DNA of 64,000 nt from Parasponia andersonii (Eukaryota > Streptophyta > Magnoliopsida > Rosales > Cannabaceae): the NCBI GenBank assembly GCA_002914805.1, contig JXTB01000485.1:179084-243083 (forward strand), read 5' to 3'. Position 1 is the stretch's first letter. Every line of letters begins with the position of its first letter. A program made the position numbers and the translations under genes. Positions 33,222 through 46,370 of this stretch are shown here, in pieces. Below the pieces are notes generated by a model, which saw only the letters and a program-made list of their open reading frames with translations, was not told the DNA's origin and did not search any database.

Positions 33222-36200
33222 CTATCCTAATCCAGCATCCTTACAGAGCATGGAATGGATTTCCCTCATGGATCCTGGTAGCTCCAGGTCTTTCCCATGC
33301 AATGAGTTCCCACGCAAATTCTGCATTTCTGATGCAAATATCTCATTCAGAATCTGCAACCAAAAAGAGCATTTTGTCGAATATTACTATATTAGTTATT
33401 TAGTACAAGAACTAGATTTAATAAAAGAGAGAGAAGAAATACTTGTAAAATTAGGAGGGATACAAGAAGTGCTAAAGAAAAATCCGATTTCATTACTTTT
33501 TGGGGTCCAAAACCAACATTTTATTATCGTACATGCCAATAATTTCAATCATTATATGACAATCAAGAAAGAAGATTTTATTTTGACAGCTTAGTAACAA
33601 AGCAGAACGTTCTCTGATTTCGAACTTGAATTCACTAAGTGGGTTCTAGGAATTTCCGGGTTACGAAGTAAAATGGGTGTTTTGGATTAAATTATTGGTT
33701 TATGATCTTTGATGATTGTAATCAGTTTACTCTATATAGCTAACGAAATCATCTTATTAATATCTTTGACAAAAGCTCAGTGGACTTGAATTTAAAGTCT
33801 TAAAAACCTCCTACAGTTTTACAAAGTAAAATAGACTTGTAGAAAGCTCAGTGTGCCAAGTGCAACTTACAGACACAGCGACCCGTAAGCCTTTGTACCA
33901 TGATCTCTTCTCTTTCCCATCTTCCAAAAGATGCAGTATATCCTGCATGGTGATGGAGTGAGAAAAAGGGGAAAAAAAAAAAAAAAAAAAAAAGAAGAAA
34001 TCAAAGTCAGAAAGATCCATCTAAACATTCTGATCCAAAGAGTTAAGCAAGGAATATTTTCATATCGATATGCATACTTCCACTTAAAGTTTTACCTGTC
34101 CCATTCGTTCCCAGAATTCTCGACAGATCTGTATGAACACTGGAGGTTCAACAACAGTATCAAGGTGATGAATTGTCTTTACAAGTAGATCTTTCAAGGG
34201 CTGCATTCGGTTTTGTAAGTCCAATTCTTCCTCTTTGGAGTCTCGAATTATGTTCTTCAACTTTGTTGAACTCTGCACTCTTGTCTGTATTTCAAACAAA
34301 CAAAGAACAATAGTAGTATCAGCAAACACCTCTCACTGTTATCTAACATCAAAAAGAAGAAGACGAAGAAGAAGAAGAAGAAGAAGAAGGGACTTTCTTC
34401 TTACGTTGTCCGCGAGTTTCTCGACAATTGCCTGCCCATAACTTCTAAATTTGGCTCTCAGCATAACTTTGACATCATTAAGATGTTCTCCTATGACAGA
34501 ATGTCCATCATCAGGAAAGCAAGAACTCCAAGACTTCAAAAGGGTTTCTATTTTTGGGCATCGCAAGTCCAGCAATCTTCTCATTGAATTTAAAACAACT
34601 CCCAGCTGGAAAATCCCAGAATTTTCTTTTTAAAAAATACATATTCCCAATTAAAAACAGCAAAAAGGATTCAAAATAAACCTCATCTGGGACCAAATAG
34701 ATGTTGACTGTTCCTTTCGATAGCTTCTGGACATATTTTAGTCCAAAGATCTTGTTGGTCAGATTATCCTTCAGTGGTGATATAACATCAGTAAACTGCT
34801 TCTCTACAGCTTCAAAAGTTGCTTTCTCAACATCTGCAATGGCCTTTTTAACAAAACTCAAAAATGTCAAAAAGTTTATGTAATTAGTTGAATCTCAACG
34901 GGAAATTATACAAAAAGAAGTAACGACAAATTCAAACATACATTCTCCAACATAGCAATATATTCTGGCCAGTGGCAAAGAATAGTTTGGTATTCATTGA
35001 TTGCCTCCTCTAGGCGGTCAAACATTTCATCAATGAAAGGAGACGTTGAATGTTGTGATCCAACACTACAGGATTTCACCTGAAAGTGTCGAATTTGTGG
35101 TCAGTTGCCAATACGTTAAAAGGAGTAGAAGGAAGATTTGTTAAGTCATCCAAATTCATTTTGGAAAATTAAAAGAAAAGTATATTTTGTGTGAAACATC
35201 ATAAATGTGTCTGAAAAGCATATATTTACCTTTTCTTGTTTGCAAAACTCAAGCAGATCAAGCCGCTTGTCTTGAATCCAGCAGGTTATATAGGAGTCGA
35301 ATAACTCTTTGGCATCAACTCCACCATTGACAGGACTAAAATTTTTTTTCCACAAGTTAAGACAATAGACCAATAAACACAAAAATCATCATAAATCAGA
35401 GAAAAGAATATTATTACTTGACATTCCAGAGAGGAAGATCCCTTTGAAGGTCTGCTGCCGCAATAACAAGTTGAGAAACAGGACCGGATGGGCCAGGAGG
35501 AGGGCATGCAACAAGGAAAGCACGCAGTCTACTGGAGAGCTCCACGCTATATATGGATGAAGATATATTTGGAACTTCTATAAAACTGCAGATATAGAAA
35601 AAATAAGCCATTCAGTGATAATTTATCAACTACAGATATAAGCACCACGAAAAATTTGGAACTTCTGGTCAAGAAGCAAGATGAAAAAGTCAACGACTTT
35701 TGTTCCATCAAGAATCATTCATAAAATTTCGAAAGGAGGAAAAAATAAACCCCCAAGAGTAAAAAATTTCAAACCGCAAACTGACATCGTTTATATACCT
35801 TGGAAGTACATGCTGATTGTGAATTTCCACGTCTGTGAAAATTTCATTTCTGATATTCAAAATCAGATATCTTATTTTCTCATAAGAAGTCGAGAGATCA
35901 ATTGGTGTTCCCTCATTACCTCTCGGTACTATAAACTCATCTGTTTCTGCCACATGCCTCCTTAACCTCTTCTTTGTAGCAGCCTGTAGAAGCCAGTTTG
36001 AACTTGTTAAGAGAGTAAAAAGGGGCAACTACTGGAAGTACCAAGCTGTCCCGGTGAACCTGGGATACATCACCTGAAAATATCTACACAATTTCAACTG
36101 TGCCTCAGGGCTCAAAATATCATGCAGAAGAGTGTATAACTTGATAGCAGGTGCCAAAGCAGGTGCAACCAACCCACTGGCGGGCCTAAAAACATCGATC

Positions 36201-39200
36201 ATTCCCGATGGTGAAGATTCATCCAGCGACTTGTAGTTCTCAAAAACCAAAGCAAGTACGTCCTGTATTTGATCTTCTACGTCTCCCAGGATTCGTTTCT
36301 GGTTAACAAATCATGAAACCTTTGTCAGAGTTACGAAGACATTCTTTGACACCATTTAGAAAGCTAATTACACCAAATCTTGAGTTTTTAGGAGGCAGTT
36401 TTTATATTCCAACAGCAAAACTAGTTGAGCCTGTAATATTTTTTATTACAAATCATGCTGATAAAAGCAAAAGAACATCAATCATTGAAGTAAAATAAAA
36501 ATACAGTTTAGCCCAGACCTCTTGATGACTCAAGGTATTCCTTCCGTTTCCCTTGATCAATACATGAGATAGCAAATCATATACCAAGTTCAGACAGTAT
36601 TCTGTGGGTGTAGCCACATCCATTATATGTGAAAGATATCTGCAAGTAAAAAATGACTAATTTAGTTACACTTTTAAGATCCAAAACAATGTATCACAAG
36701 CTTGAATAAACTGACTGCCCTTATAGCATATCCCATTACCTTAATTTCGTGTACACATCTGACACTCCATAGTATGATGAAAATTCTGTCACAAGCCACT
36801 TCCAGGGGTCTTTGAGTATCAAATTTCTCTGGTTAAATTGCTGAAGTTTGAAAGCAACTTCTAGGAGAAAATCGTATGCCATTGTTTCTGCAACAGAGCC
36901 ACACTTCCAGTGGAAAATAGTGAAATAAATATCATTGACACACTTCAAAGTTAAACTTCAGCCTCCATGGTATCTATACAACTATAACACCCTAAGAATA
37001 AATTCATATAAGCTTTCGTTAAAGAACAGTAGTTAGAATATGGTGTATTACCTCTTATACAAGGAATATTATGTCATAATTAATTGCTCATATAATCTTT
37101 TCAATTATACTCTAGAGACTTAAAATCATTGTAAATCCACAAGTTTTTCTAGGAGTGAGTTCACATCTACCTTAGGATGATCACTTGGACTTGTTGTATA
37201 ATTTATGTATAGTTGTACTCTGCCAACAGATTCATGCTCTGGATCACTGTATATAGGCCACCACCGCAGCTTCTCATCCTGCATTCAACCAGAAATTTAT
37301 CTTTGATTAGGAACAAACTGTATTATTGTTAATATATAAATAAAATACAAAAATATGACAAGATGCCAACTGGAGTTACAACTCCAATCCAATCCCTCAT
37401 TGGAGCAGTAAATGACAGTTCCTAAAATCTTTTGTACACAAAACATCCACCCACACTGACAAGGCCAAATGCAGAAAACTCCAAATTCCTTCAAAAACCA
37501 AGATCATAAATTTATAGCACTGAACAGTGTGAAATTAAATGGTCCAAAGATTCACAGCTATTTTTGCATTCAACCAAAATTTAGACACTTCAATGCAATT
37601 ATATTCATTTCAAAGCAATAGGTATGATAAAAGAAAGTTAGAAAAATGTACTGGGTTATCGGCTATGGCAGCCACTTGAACTTGGACTCGGCCATAAAGA
37701 TGTCCCTTAGAATCTTGAACATCAACAACCAAATAATCACCAAGACCATCTGGAAAGCTGTATTAACCAACATGAGTGAGCATATATTTCATCAACACGA
37801 GAGAAAAAACAGTGAAGACGAAAAAACATAAAGCAATCAATAACATACAACATATGTTCTTCACCAGATCCTGGTCGCACACAAACAGCATCTCCATCGG
37901 ATGAACTTCTCAATTTTGACAAGCAAGAATATGATTCTGTAAACCAGACACCACCACAATTAGATAATAGCATAGAGGGAAAAACTGAACTGGCCTCAAA
38001 GAACCAGAAACTGGTAACCACTCTTACCATAATTTTCACTCCAAGAAAACTGTCATAACTCTACCAAAAGCACTTTAAAAATCATAGTGCAGCTCATATA
38101 AAATAGTAAATGCCAACTTTGATAGTCATTTCAGCAAATGACTAATTTCTGAGTCCTAATGAAATCAAGTAAGAATACCATACCTTGAGCCACTTGATCA
38201 TATGATAAGGAACTACTGCACAAATTTGTTGCCCCAACTTTTAGTACCTCAGAGACCTGCTTCGTGTATCTACTGACAGCTTTTGTGTAAGCCAAGCACC
38301 TGCTAGAAAAGGAACCATTTGCAGGAACCTGAGGTGCTAGACGAACTTTCCTTATAGACTTCCAACCAGAAGATAACTTTGCTCTCAAACTAAAATATTG
38401 TCTTTGTAAGGATTCTTTCTTGAGCACCGATGACTTTAGAATTGATAAGCTGCTGCAGGCAGGAGTTGTGTTGGTACCAATCTTCACCTTACGCACTATA
38501 CAATGACAAAGGTTGAGAGTGATTTTAAAGGCTCTAACACTTACATGGATAATAGGAACAAAACTACATGGAAAAATAAATCTAACTTTACCTTGCAATT
38601 TCATCTTGCCAGAAGTTTTCCTCGATTTTTGAGCAGGTCCCTGACTGACTAGCTCTGCTGATCGTTTTTCCATTAACTCATCCTCTGACTGTAATAATAC
38701 ATGCCTTAGACTGCAATTGTAGTAAGAAAACGTCAGGAACCAAAAGGAGTTAAGAATATTGAGTACAAGTTATACTAAGACATCACAGTGACATGACAAA
38801 GAAAAGTGCTGCATAATATTTATAATAAAAAAAGGGATCCCTTGCCAGTGAATGAACGTGTAGAATACTACAAGTCTACACAAAAACGAATTAACATTGA
38901 ATTCTCCTTAAAATTGACAACTGAATTAAGTAGCGAATAAATTATCACAACTGGTGGCTAATAGAAGTGCTCTAAACAAGGACAAGGCTATCCAACTCAC
39001 CCAAAGGCATCTCGCAGCAATGCACATTCATTCTCCAAAAAACAGTGCACTTCACTAGAACCACGCAGAGCCCAAGCGTGGAGACAAAGGCGAACACAAG
39101 CATCATAAGAAACCACAGCACACCAAGTGCCTTGCTCACTGAATCCAATTCAAAAACAAATCAAAATGGTAAACAGAAGAAGTTATTTGAACATCTAAAA

Positions 39201-40197
39201 GAATTCCAAATCGATCGTCTACTTTCAAATGGCTTAAACTGAGTTCAAATGATCAGATGCAAACGATAATGCTTTGCCAGAATTTATAATTAATACCTGG
39301 CCAACCTTGGTTGAAATGCTGGGAGTCGAACAGGGTTAGAAGCTATAGATCCATTAGCTTCCAAACCAGTAGTAGTCCTGCCAGATTAAATGGTTAGTTT
39401 AGTGATTCCTAGCAACTTTTTTCATTCTCAGAGACAAAGGAAAAAATCAACAGGAACCTATATATATATATATATATATATATATGTCTACACATAGGTA
39501 TAACATAAAGTCTTTTTCACGAACCTAAATGATGGGTTATGAATTCCAAAGCCGGTAGTATCCTCTGATAAAGGAGTGGAATTTGCATATTGAATGGTCT
39601 CTGCACGAGAACCAAGAAATGGAGGAGCACTAGGAGTATGAAGAGTACCAGAGAACTTCACTGTCTGAAAGCCTTTACCAACGACATCCTCCTTAGATGT
39701 CGTTTCTTGATTATAATTAGCCATGTGGGAAGAAAGTCTAGAAGAATGACGACCATCAGAATTTACAGTGTAGGAAATTTCAGTACTCGTAGCAGTCTCT
39801 GACAATTCGTCTTCCTTAAATCCAGGCCTCTTAACTGGATCACCACCTTCATTTTCTGACCCAGATGAAACATCCATATCTGAACCCGACCCATTGCCGA
39901 TACCATTCATGGGTTTTGTTCTCTCAACCCGACCCAAACCAGAAGAAGGAAAATACCCAGTTCCGAATTTGGCTGCAGAAGCCAATCCAAACCCAGTTTC
40001 TCGATAAATCCTTGAGTTGGCATACTTAGCTGTAATGGGTACATTTCTTTGCTTGGCTCCACCGACCTATGAATCAGAGACACTAAAGTCACACGACAAA
40101 GATTCTAAAACGACATTCCAACAAAATTCTACGGCGAAAACGATCATTTCTTTACCTTTTCAGCCCATCTAGATTCCAACCCTTTATTGAGCACCAT
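33222..40197 (-). CDS. Conserved plant protein of unknown function (AT4G24610/AT5G65440-like)
   Basis: Twenty-one exons join in frame to 1132 aa: 40197-40156, 40066-39525, 39377-39297, 39138-39001, 38710-38592, 38495-38184, 37936-37849, 37757-37652, 37278-37171, 36903-36740, 36639-36519, 36298-36074, 35983-35799, 35585-35418, 35335-35230, 35079-34942, 34843-34682, 34605-34405, 34284-34096, 33942-33871, 33353-33222. Residues 1-200 are Ser/Gly-rich and probably disordered (SGSDMDVSSGSENEGGD). Residues about 427-490 read like a C2-type beta sandwich (GDYLVVDVQDSKGHLYGRV, VGRVQLYINY). The remainder is helical and ends in a DEMFDRLEEAINEYQTIL segment, an AIADVEKATFEAVEKQF segment and a C-terminal REIHSML. 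The length and motifs match a plant family that I recall as uncharacterised; I infer no activity. Exon 7's donor could be 3 bases upstream (37852), which would change Met-Phe to Ile. Confidence 0.85.
34365..34390. repeat. (GAA)n microsatellite in an intron
   Basis: Eight or more GAA units lie in the intron just downstream of exon 18 on the minus strand, 14 bases from its donor. On the transcribed strand this is a CTT tract. Confidence 0.9.
39459..39485. repeat. (TA)n microsatellite in an intron
   Basis: Thirteen TA units lie in the intron between exons 2 and 3 of the large minus-strand gene. Confidence 0.95.
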
Positions 40198-43100
40198 AAT
40201 TAAAGTTTAATCTTTTCACCAAAAAATGAAAAACCCAGAACTGAAAATCCTCCAAACATAAAATATACCGTTTTCCCAGTCTTTTTCTCGATCTGGGTAC
40301 ATAGAAAATCGACAAAAGAAAAAGAAAAAGAAAAAAAAAATTCAGCCCATCAAAGAGAAAAAACTGAGAAAGAAATAAAAGTAAGTGGTTATAGCAATGT
40401 AGAGACCCTGCTTTAAAGCATTCTGGGAAACCAAACCGGTATAATAAGAGACTGAATTGGGATACTGAAATGCAAAAGAGACAAGTCGATCTTGAGTAAC
40501 TATTAATGTAAGATCATGATATGTGTCGATTATGGTAACCAAAACGAAATGAGAAAAGAATCACTGCTCACCCAATTCCACATACCAAAAATAACTTCCC
40601 CTAAAGAATATGGAAACTCCAAAAAAAATAGAAATGGAAGTGGAAGTGACTGACTGCAAAGTTTAATGGCTTTTCTTCTCTACGAAGACTCCATTTTCCC
40701 TTTTTTTTTTTTTCTTTTTCCTTTCAATAATTCACAATAATCGAGACTTTTTTTCTTAATTTTTTTTTTTTCAGAATTTAATTACTAGATTGGCACTTTG
40801 GCCTCAATTAGAAACTCGTGGACTACTCGAGAACATGAAAGAGAAACGATTAAACGCAAGCAAACGCGAAAAAAACGCAAAGCTGACGTGGAAACCGGGA
40901 AAAGGCCTACTTCTCTCAACGGTCGGATTCTAAGTGGCGCGTGTTTATGCTGGCCCGGGGGTTGCACACGCGTTTCGTACCCCTTGCAGTCATTCGTTCT
41001 TATAATTAATTAATTAACTAAAGTCCCTTTTTTTATTATGTTTAATTTTTAATTTGTTCTTTTAATATTTACTACTTTGGTACACGCAATGAAATAGATG
41101 GTGAGCCGTACGTTTGAGAATTTTGGTCATGGCTCTTTTGCTTTCGGTCCCAATAACTGGTAGTGTGCTGTCACCGCTGTTTATCCACTACTTGGAAAAC
41201 GTCTGTGTGTTTTCTTTTTATAATAATAATAAATAATAAAGATTGAAATTTTGTGACTTGAATTGAATGGATGAAACTTAACTTGTTTATCTCTAGAAGA
41301 AATTTAAATTGTTAGTTAATTAATGATGTTAATATATAAACGCATATTTTTATTAAGGAAAAAAAATCTTATCAAATTGAAGTCTTGAAGATTCCCTTAT
41401 AGAAATCATGCAAATTGCTTTGCACGAATGGTTGGGTCATGTGAGTTGCACTATCATAAATCATCATATTTCGTAACCTTAAATTTAGAAAGAACGACAA
41501 AAGAAAAAAAGAAGCGTTTTAAATCTACGATATTTTGCCCCAATTTTATTTTCTAATGCATTATTTCAAATATGACTTCCCCATTTCCCTAAAAAAAAAA
41601 ATGACTTCTCCACTGTTGGATGAATATATGTGTGAGTCTCTTTTAATAGCTACGTTGGTTGGTTTAAGATTTGATGTGATATTTTTATTGGGAATTTAAA
41701 AAAAAAAAATGGTTTCATTAGTCCTACCATGAAACATTGGCTATAAATGACGATTAGCATATGATGATATGAATTTATATCATCTATTTAAATAATAAAT
41801 TTGTTGTTAAAAGATCACCTAAAAGGCTAAAACAAAACTTTTATTTGCAAATAATGGTTGAGATTCCTGAGAAGCTAATATGGCAATTGGCAAGCACCAT
41901 CTTTAAAATAGAGGTGTTTATTATGGGTGTGTAACAAGCAACACAAATAGGAAAAAAAGGTTTGAAGTTTCTTGTTGTCATTTCAGTCAGTATTTCTTAT
42001 TATTTATCTAGTAATTACAATATTACAATTAGAAATTTTATGATTAATTCTATAAAAAAAATTCATATTGAAAAAAAAAAAAATCCTGAAAATATCATTT
42101 GGACAAAAATAAAATCTTAACTCCTTCCATTTCCTTTTTCAAAAAACAAAATCCGTCCATTTCCCAAGCATTTATGATTAAGGGAAGCATAAATATAGTT
42201 CAACTTCCCATTAAAACATTTCATGATGTTAATTCACATGATATTTTGTTCCTATCTATTAATTGGCATATGTAAACGTAGAAATTTGATTTGATAAAGT
42301 GAATCCCTCCTTTCCGAAAGGGAAGAAATGATTGAATTATTTTTTTTAAAAAAAAATAATAAAGCATGTACGTTATAAATTATTATATGTTGTTGGCTTC
42401 TGTGTTGTACCCACATGACGCTCCAAAAGCTTGAAATAGACCACGTATGAAATTGCTTTTCATGACTTGAAACCAGTAGATAATGAGAAGAGGTTTTGTC
42501 ACTGCCAACTATATACCACCTTGTGAGGAATATTCAGAATTTAATATGGTAGTGACTTGCACGTGCTTTCTAAGACTTTTAGTAAAGTATTTAAGTATGT
42601 ACTATTGCATAATCTGATGATTTGCTGAGTCAGCATTTCCGTCGTCAACAGCTACCGAACAATCGTCATACTCGTCCATGTAACAACTAACAAAAAAAAA
42701 ACGAAGACTTGGGTGAGAGAGAGAGACATGGAAGGAGAGAGAGAGCGAGAGCAAATTACTCGAAAACCGATTGTCCCAACCCCGGCCAAAGGCTTTGGTT
42801 ACACATCATCAACCCGAGATAGCTTTCGGTTCGTTTACAGTTTAGTAATTTAGACTCAGATTAACCCAGTTGGGGAGTCAGGATTTTTTGCTTGGAGAGC
42901 AGTCTATATAGCAAATGTGTAATGAAAATTTACAGTTATAAATTATAATAATATTGCTTCTCAAAAGCAGTCATATATAGCACCAAAAAAGAAATTTATT
43001 TTTAGCCACGTCATAATTTGTGACTAAAAATGAAAAAATTATGACTAAAAGAATCACATCATCATTATAACATAATTAAAAAGACTATCACTAAAAATTT

Positions 43101-44192
43101 TAGTCACAAAAACTACAATTTATTGTAATTACTAGTATATTTAGTCATAATAAATTTTGGTACTATATATAAAAAGTTGTAATAAAAAATTACATTTTAA
43201 TCATATCTTTTAGTCACAATAAAATTTTTTGTGACTAAAAATTACATTTAGTCCTAGTCACAACTTATGGTAATTAGAATTGGATTATACCCACACTTTC
43301 CAAATGGTTTAGTTTTAATTATTGTATATATGAACAATAAAATAATACTATTTTAACATTTAAAGATAAGATACATTTTAATTTTATTATAAATATTATA
43401 TGTGTGGTATTTGAAACAAATAAAACAAATCCTAATTTAATGTCTGGAAAAAAGATGAAATTTAAATTATTTTTTGGGTTAAGTTATATCTGAAAGTACT
43501 ACTGTGGGCCTAAATGCCAATTTTCAAAAGCATATATATTTTTTATAATATAGAAATTTGAGGGAGGGCATATATGACAACTTTTTGTAAATTCATAGGC
43601 CTTTTCGTAACTAAAAAAATTTCGACCCTCGTCCTGAGCTGGGTCTGTCTTTGGATTAACTTGATTAAAATAAATGCATTTCGACAATTTTTAATATGAT
43701 TTTATGTTTGACCAAAAGATTTAAGACCTTTTCAATGAATAATACCCATGATGAAAAGGGAGCTTAAGTATTCCAACAAAATTGGCATCTGCTATCTCAC
43801 ACCTGATGTAGAGTATCTGTGCTAGTTACGGTGACGTGCTCCATTGCACAATGAGACAGGTCTGCCAGAAGGGTCCTCAAATATTTCTGATAGAGATATA
43901 ATACCACTATGGTCGCTCCTTTACTCCACTTTTTCTCGTTAAAAAAAAAAAAAAAACTAAATTAGCATCTAAGAGCACACCGCTCCCGAACTTAATAACT
44001 CCAAACCCAAAGAAAAATATTAGTAAGAGTCGAAAAGTGCAAATTAAGGAATATACGAGATTTAAAAAAAAATTTGAAACATGCATAGGTTGCCTTTTCA
44101 ATTATTCTTGTACGACATTTTTCAGAAATGTCATTTTCCCAAATCTGTTAGCATATTTCTTATTATGGGCATACATATTGATACATATACAT
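40198..44192. other. Intergenic; 5' flank of the large gene, then AT-rich DNA
   Basis: Positions 40198-40990 are leader and promoter of the minus-strand gene, ending in a less AT-rich block (40840-40990). A second such block with GAGA repeats is at 42640-42850; it has a 40-codon frame starting at 42729 that I do not accept as a gene. An element rich in GTGACTAAAA motifs lies at 42981-43272. No gene is seen. Confidence 0.5.
42981..43272. mobile_element. Decayed element with GTGACTAAAA/TTTTAGTCAC motifs
   Basis: TTTTAGTCAC and its reverse complement GTGACTAAAA or close variants recur at least seven times in both orientations over 290 bases. Dense subterminal motifs of this type are typical of non-autonomous CACTA-type (En/Spm) elements. 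The CACTA termini themselves and a 3-bp target duplication are not visible, so the assignment is tentative. Confidence 0.45.
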
Positions 44193-44578
44193 AGGAAAAG
44201 TTCATAACAACCCATTTTTAAAACCATATTTTCATAAGTACCTGTTTTTATTTTTATTTCATAAATACTCATTTTTATATCTTTTTTTAGAAAAATATAG
44301 ACCGCTGCTGTTTAACACATATACTAAATGTATACCATAGTCTACATTTCATGAATAAAAATTACACTAAAAATTAGCATATATTTTAAAATATATACTA
44401 TTCATATTTTACACATGAAATGTGAACTTTATGGATAAAATTTACATTGTAAATATGGATCACTATATTTTGCGTATGAAATATGGACTATAAAAATGAG
44501 TAGTTTTGAAAGAAAAATTAAAAGTAGGTATTTATGAAAAAAGTTTTAAAAAACAGGTACTAAGCATAAATTTCTCCA
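44193..44578. mobile_element. Foldback-type repeat, copy 1 of 3
   Basis: The two ends are long inverted repeats. The left end reads AAAGTTCATAACAACCC..., CATAAGTACCTGTTTTTATTTTTATTTCATAAATAC. The right end, reversed, gives GGAGAAATTTATGCTTAGTACCTG followed by the same TTCATAAATACCTACTTTTAATTTTT series. The centre consists of alternating short blocks such as ATGAATAAAAATTACA and TTATGGATAAAATTTACA. Copies 2 and 3 lie at 45424 and 46371 in the same orientation. No coding capacity. Confidence 0.6.
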
Positions 44579-45423
44579 ACGTAGGCTGCTGTCTTTTTAA
44601 AAGCCCAAAACTTAAGTGATCCAGTTAAATTAATTAATTGGGCATATGAAATATCAGCACAATTCTATTAATTAATGGTATGGGCCAACTATGTGTAGAA
44701 GACCAGTGTCAAGTCTATTATGCGTGATGGGCCTATAACGTATTAGACACAATTAAAGAATGGGTATGGTCCCTAAGATACAAAATAGTTATAAGGGGTT
44801 GAAAACTGTCGTATAGTTTTTTTTAATCTCATTTTGACACTCTCTCCGATGGATTCTGGTATGCTGTTATACATTATTTCCTTAATTATCCATATCTTTT
44901 AAAGATTTAGTTGTGGAATATGTTTTATTTCCATTTTTATTATTAAGTAAGTTAGAAATTTAGTTATAAACTTTTGACTCCGATCATATTCTAAGTTTTT
45001 AGCCCAAAAATGGTCAAATAGTTAGTTAGTTGAACTAAAAATCAATTTGATTATTAGAAACTATGAAACTAATTTGGTTAATAGAAACCGAGATACTAAT
45101 TTTATATTGAAAACATTTGTTTCTACCTAAAATATTTTTTAAAATGTCATTGAATGTCGTACGGAAAAATAATTATTTTAGAAAAGTCGTATTTTTTATA
45201 TTATATTTGAAAATTTAGGCGTGAATGTCCAAATTTGAACAAATAAACAACATAAGGAGTAAGATGAGTCCAATTTCGTTCAAATTAAGAGTTGTCCATT
45301 CCATGCTATTTCAACTCCTTATATCACAATTAAGATTACTGATTGAAGATATTCGTGACAAAACCCCGACTAGCATGAAAATACCACCACAAATAAGACT
45401 CTTAATTAGTTCCAAAATTACAA
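44579..45423. other. Spacer between foldback repeats; no gene seen
   Basis: AT-rich sequence without exons or clear repeats. Confidence 0.5.
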
Positions 45424-45748
45424 GGAAAATTTTTATAAATATCCGTTTTTATACCTAGTTTTTGAGAAATGTAAACCACACCAATTTTGTACATAAAATG
45501 TATATTGTGGTATATATTTCATGGATAAAAATTATAACTAAGAATTTGTATACATTTCAAAATATATAACTCCTAAAAAAATCAAAATATATATCGTATA
45601 TATAAATTTGCACCATTAATGTAAACTACAAATAAAAATTTATAATGTAAATATATACCACTCATATTTTACACATAAAATGTATACCTAAAAAACTAGT
45701 ATTTTTGAAATATAAATTACAAAAAAGATATTAGATGTAAATTTCTCA
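45424..45748. mobile_element. Foldback-type repeat, copy 2 of 3
   Basis: Shares the terminal series (TTTATAAATATCCGTTTTTATAC at the left, GATATTAGATGTAAATTTCTC at the right) and the central ATGGATAAAAATTA/TGTAAACTACAAATAAAAATTTA blocks with copies 1 and 3, but it is shorter and more diverged. Confidence 0.55.
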
Positions 45749-46370
45749 GATTCTTATAGGATACACGAAAAAGATCCCTAAAACAACCATCCCCGCCTTC
45801 CCACCCCCTAAAAAAAAATCTTGCTTATACTAAAAGACCCTAGTCCATCATATCCTGACCGTAGTCCCAAAAAAAGTAGGTATATTTTGGATAATTTTCG
45901 GTTTTACTCTTCCCTTAACCCAAGTATGCCAAAATCAAAAGGCTATGGCTTGAATCGATGTTCAACCCTAGAGCTATTCTTGGTGGAGAAAGAAAAAAAT
46001 TGAGATGGAGGGAAAAAAAAAATAAGAGAAAAATATGTAGGATATAGAGGAAAATGTGTTTTCTTTACATAGAAAACAAGTTTATTTTAAAATGACTGTT
46101 TACCCTCTATATTTTTATTTTAAAATTAGTGTGTAAGGGTAGTTTAGTAAATTTAGCTCTCACATTAATTAAACAAGTCTTTCCTATCTTTTCTCTCAAT
46201 TTGGGCTAGAAAATTTTTATTTCCCCCTTCCTTTCTCCTAACTTCCACTTTCTCTCACACCAAACAATTTATTTATTTTTTAAATTTCTCTCTTATACTT
46301 TCTTTCCTCTCCTCTTTTCCTCTTACCAAACATAGTCTACCTGTGGAGGTTGAAAGGAAAAAAGAAAAAA
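45749..46370. other. Spacer between foldback repeats; no gene seen
   Basis: AT-rich and C/T-rich low-complexity sequence without exons. Confidence 0.5.

Noticed and set aside
42729-42851. 40-codon ATG frame (MEGERERE...) in a GAGA-rich block
   Set aside because: The start lies in a simple repeat, no partner exon or domain is visible, and the frame ends quickly. It might be part of a leader, but nothing supports a gene.
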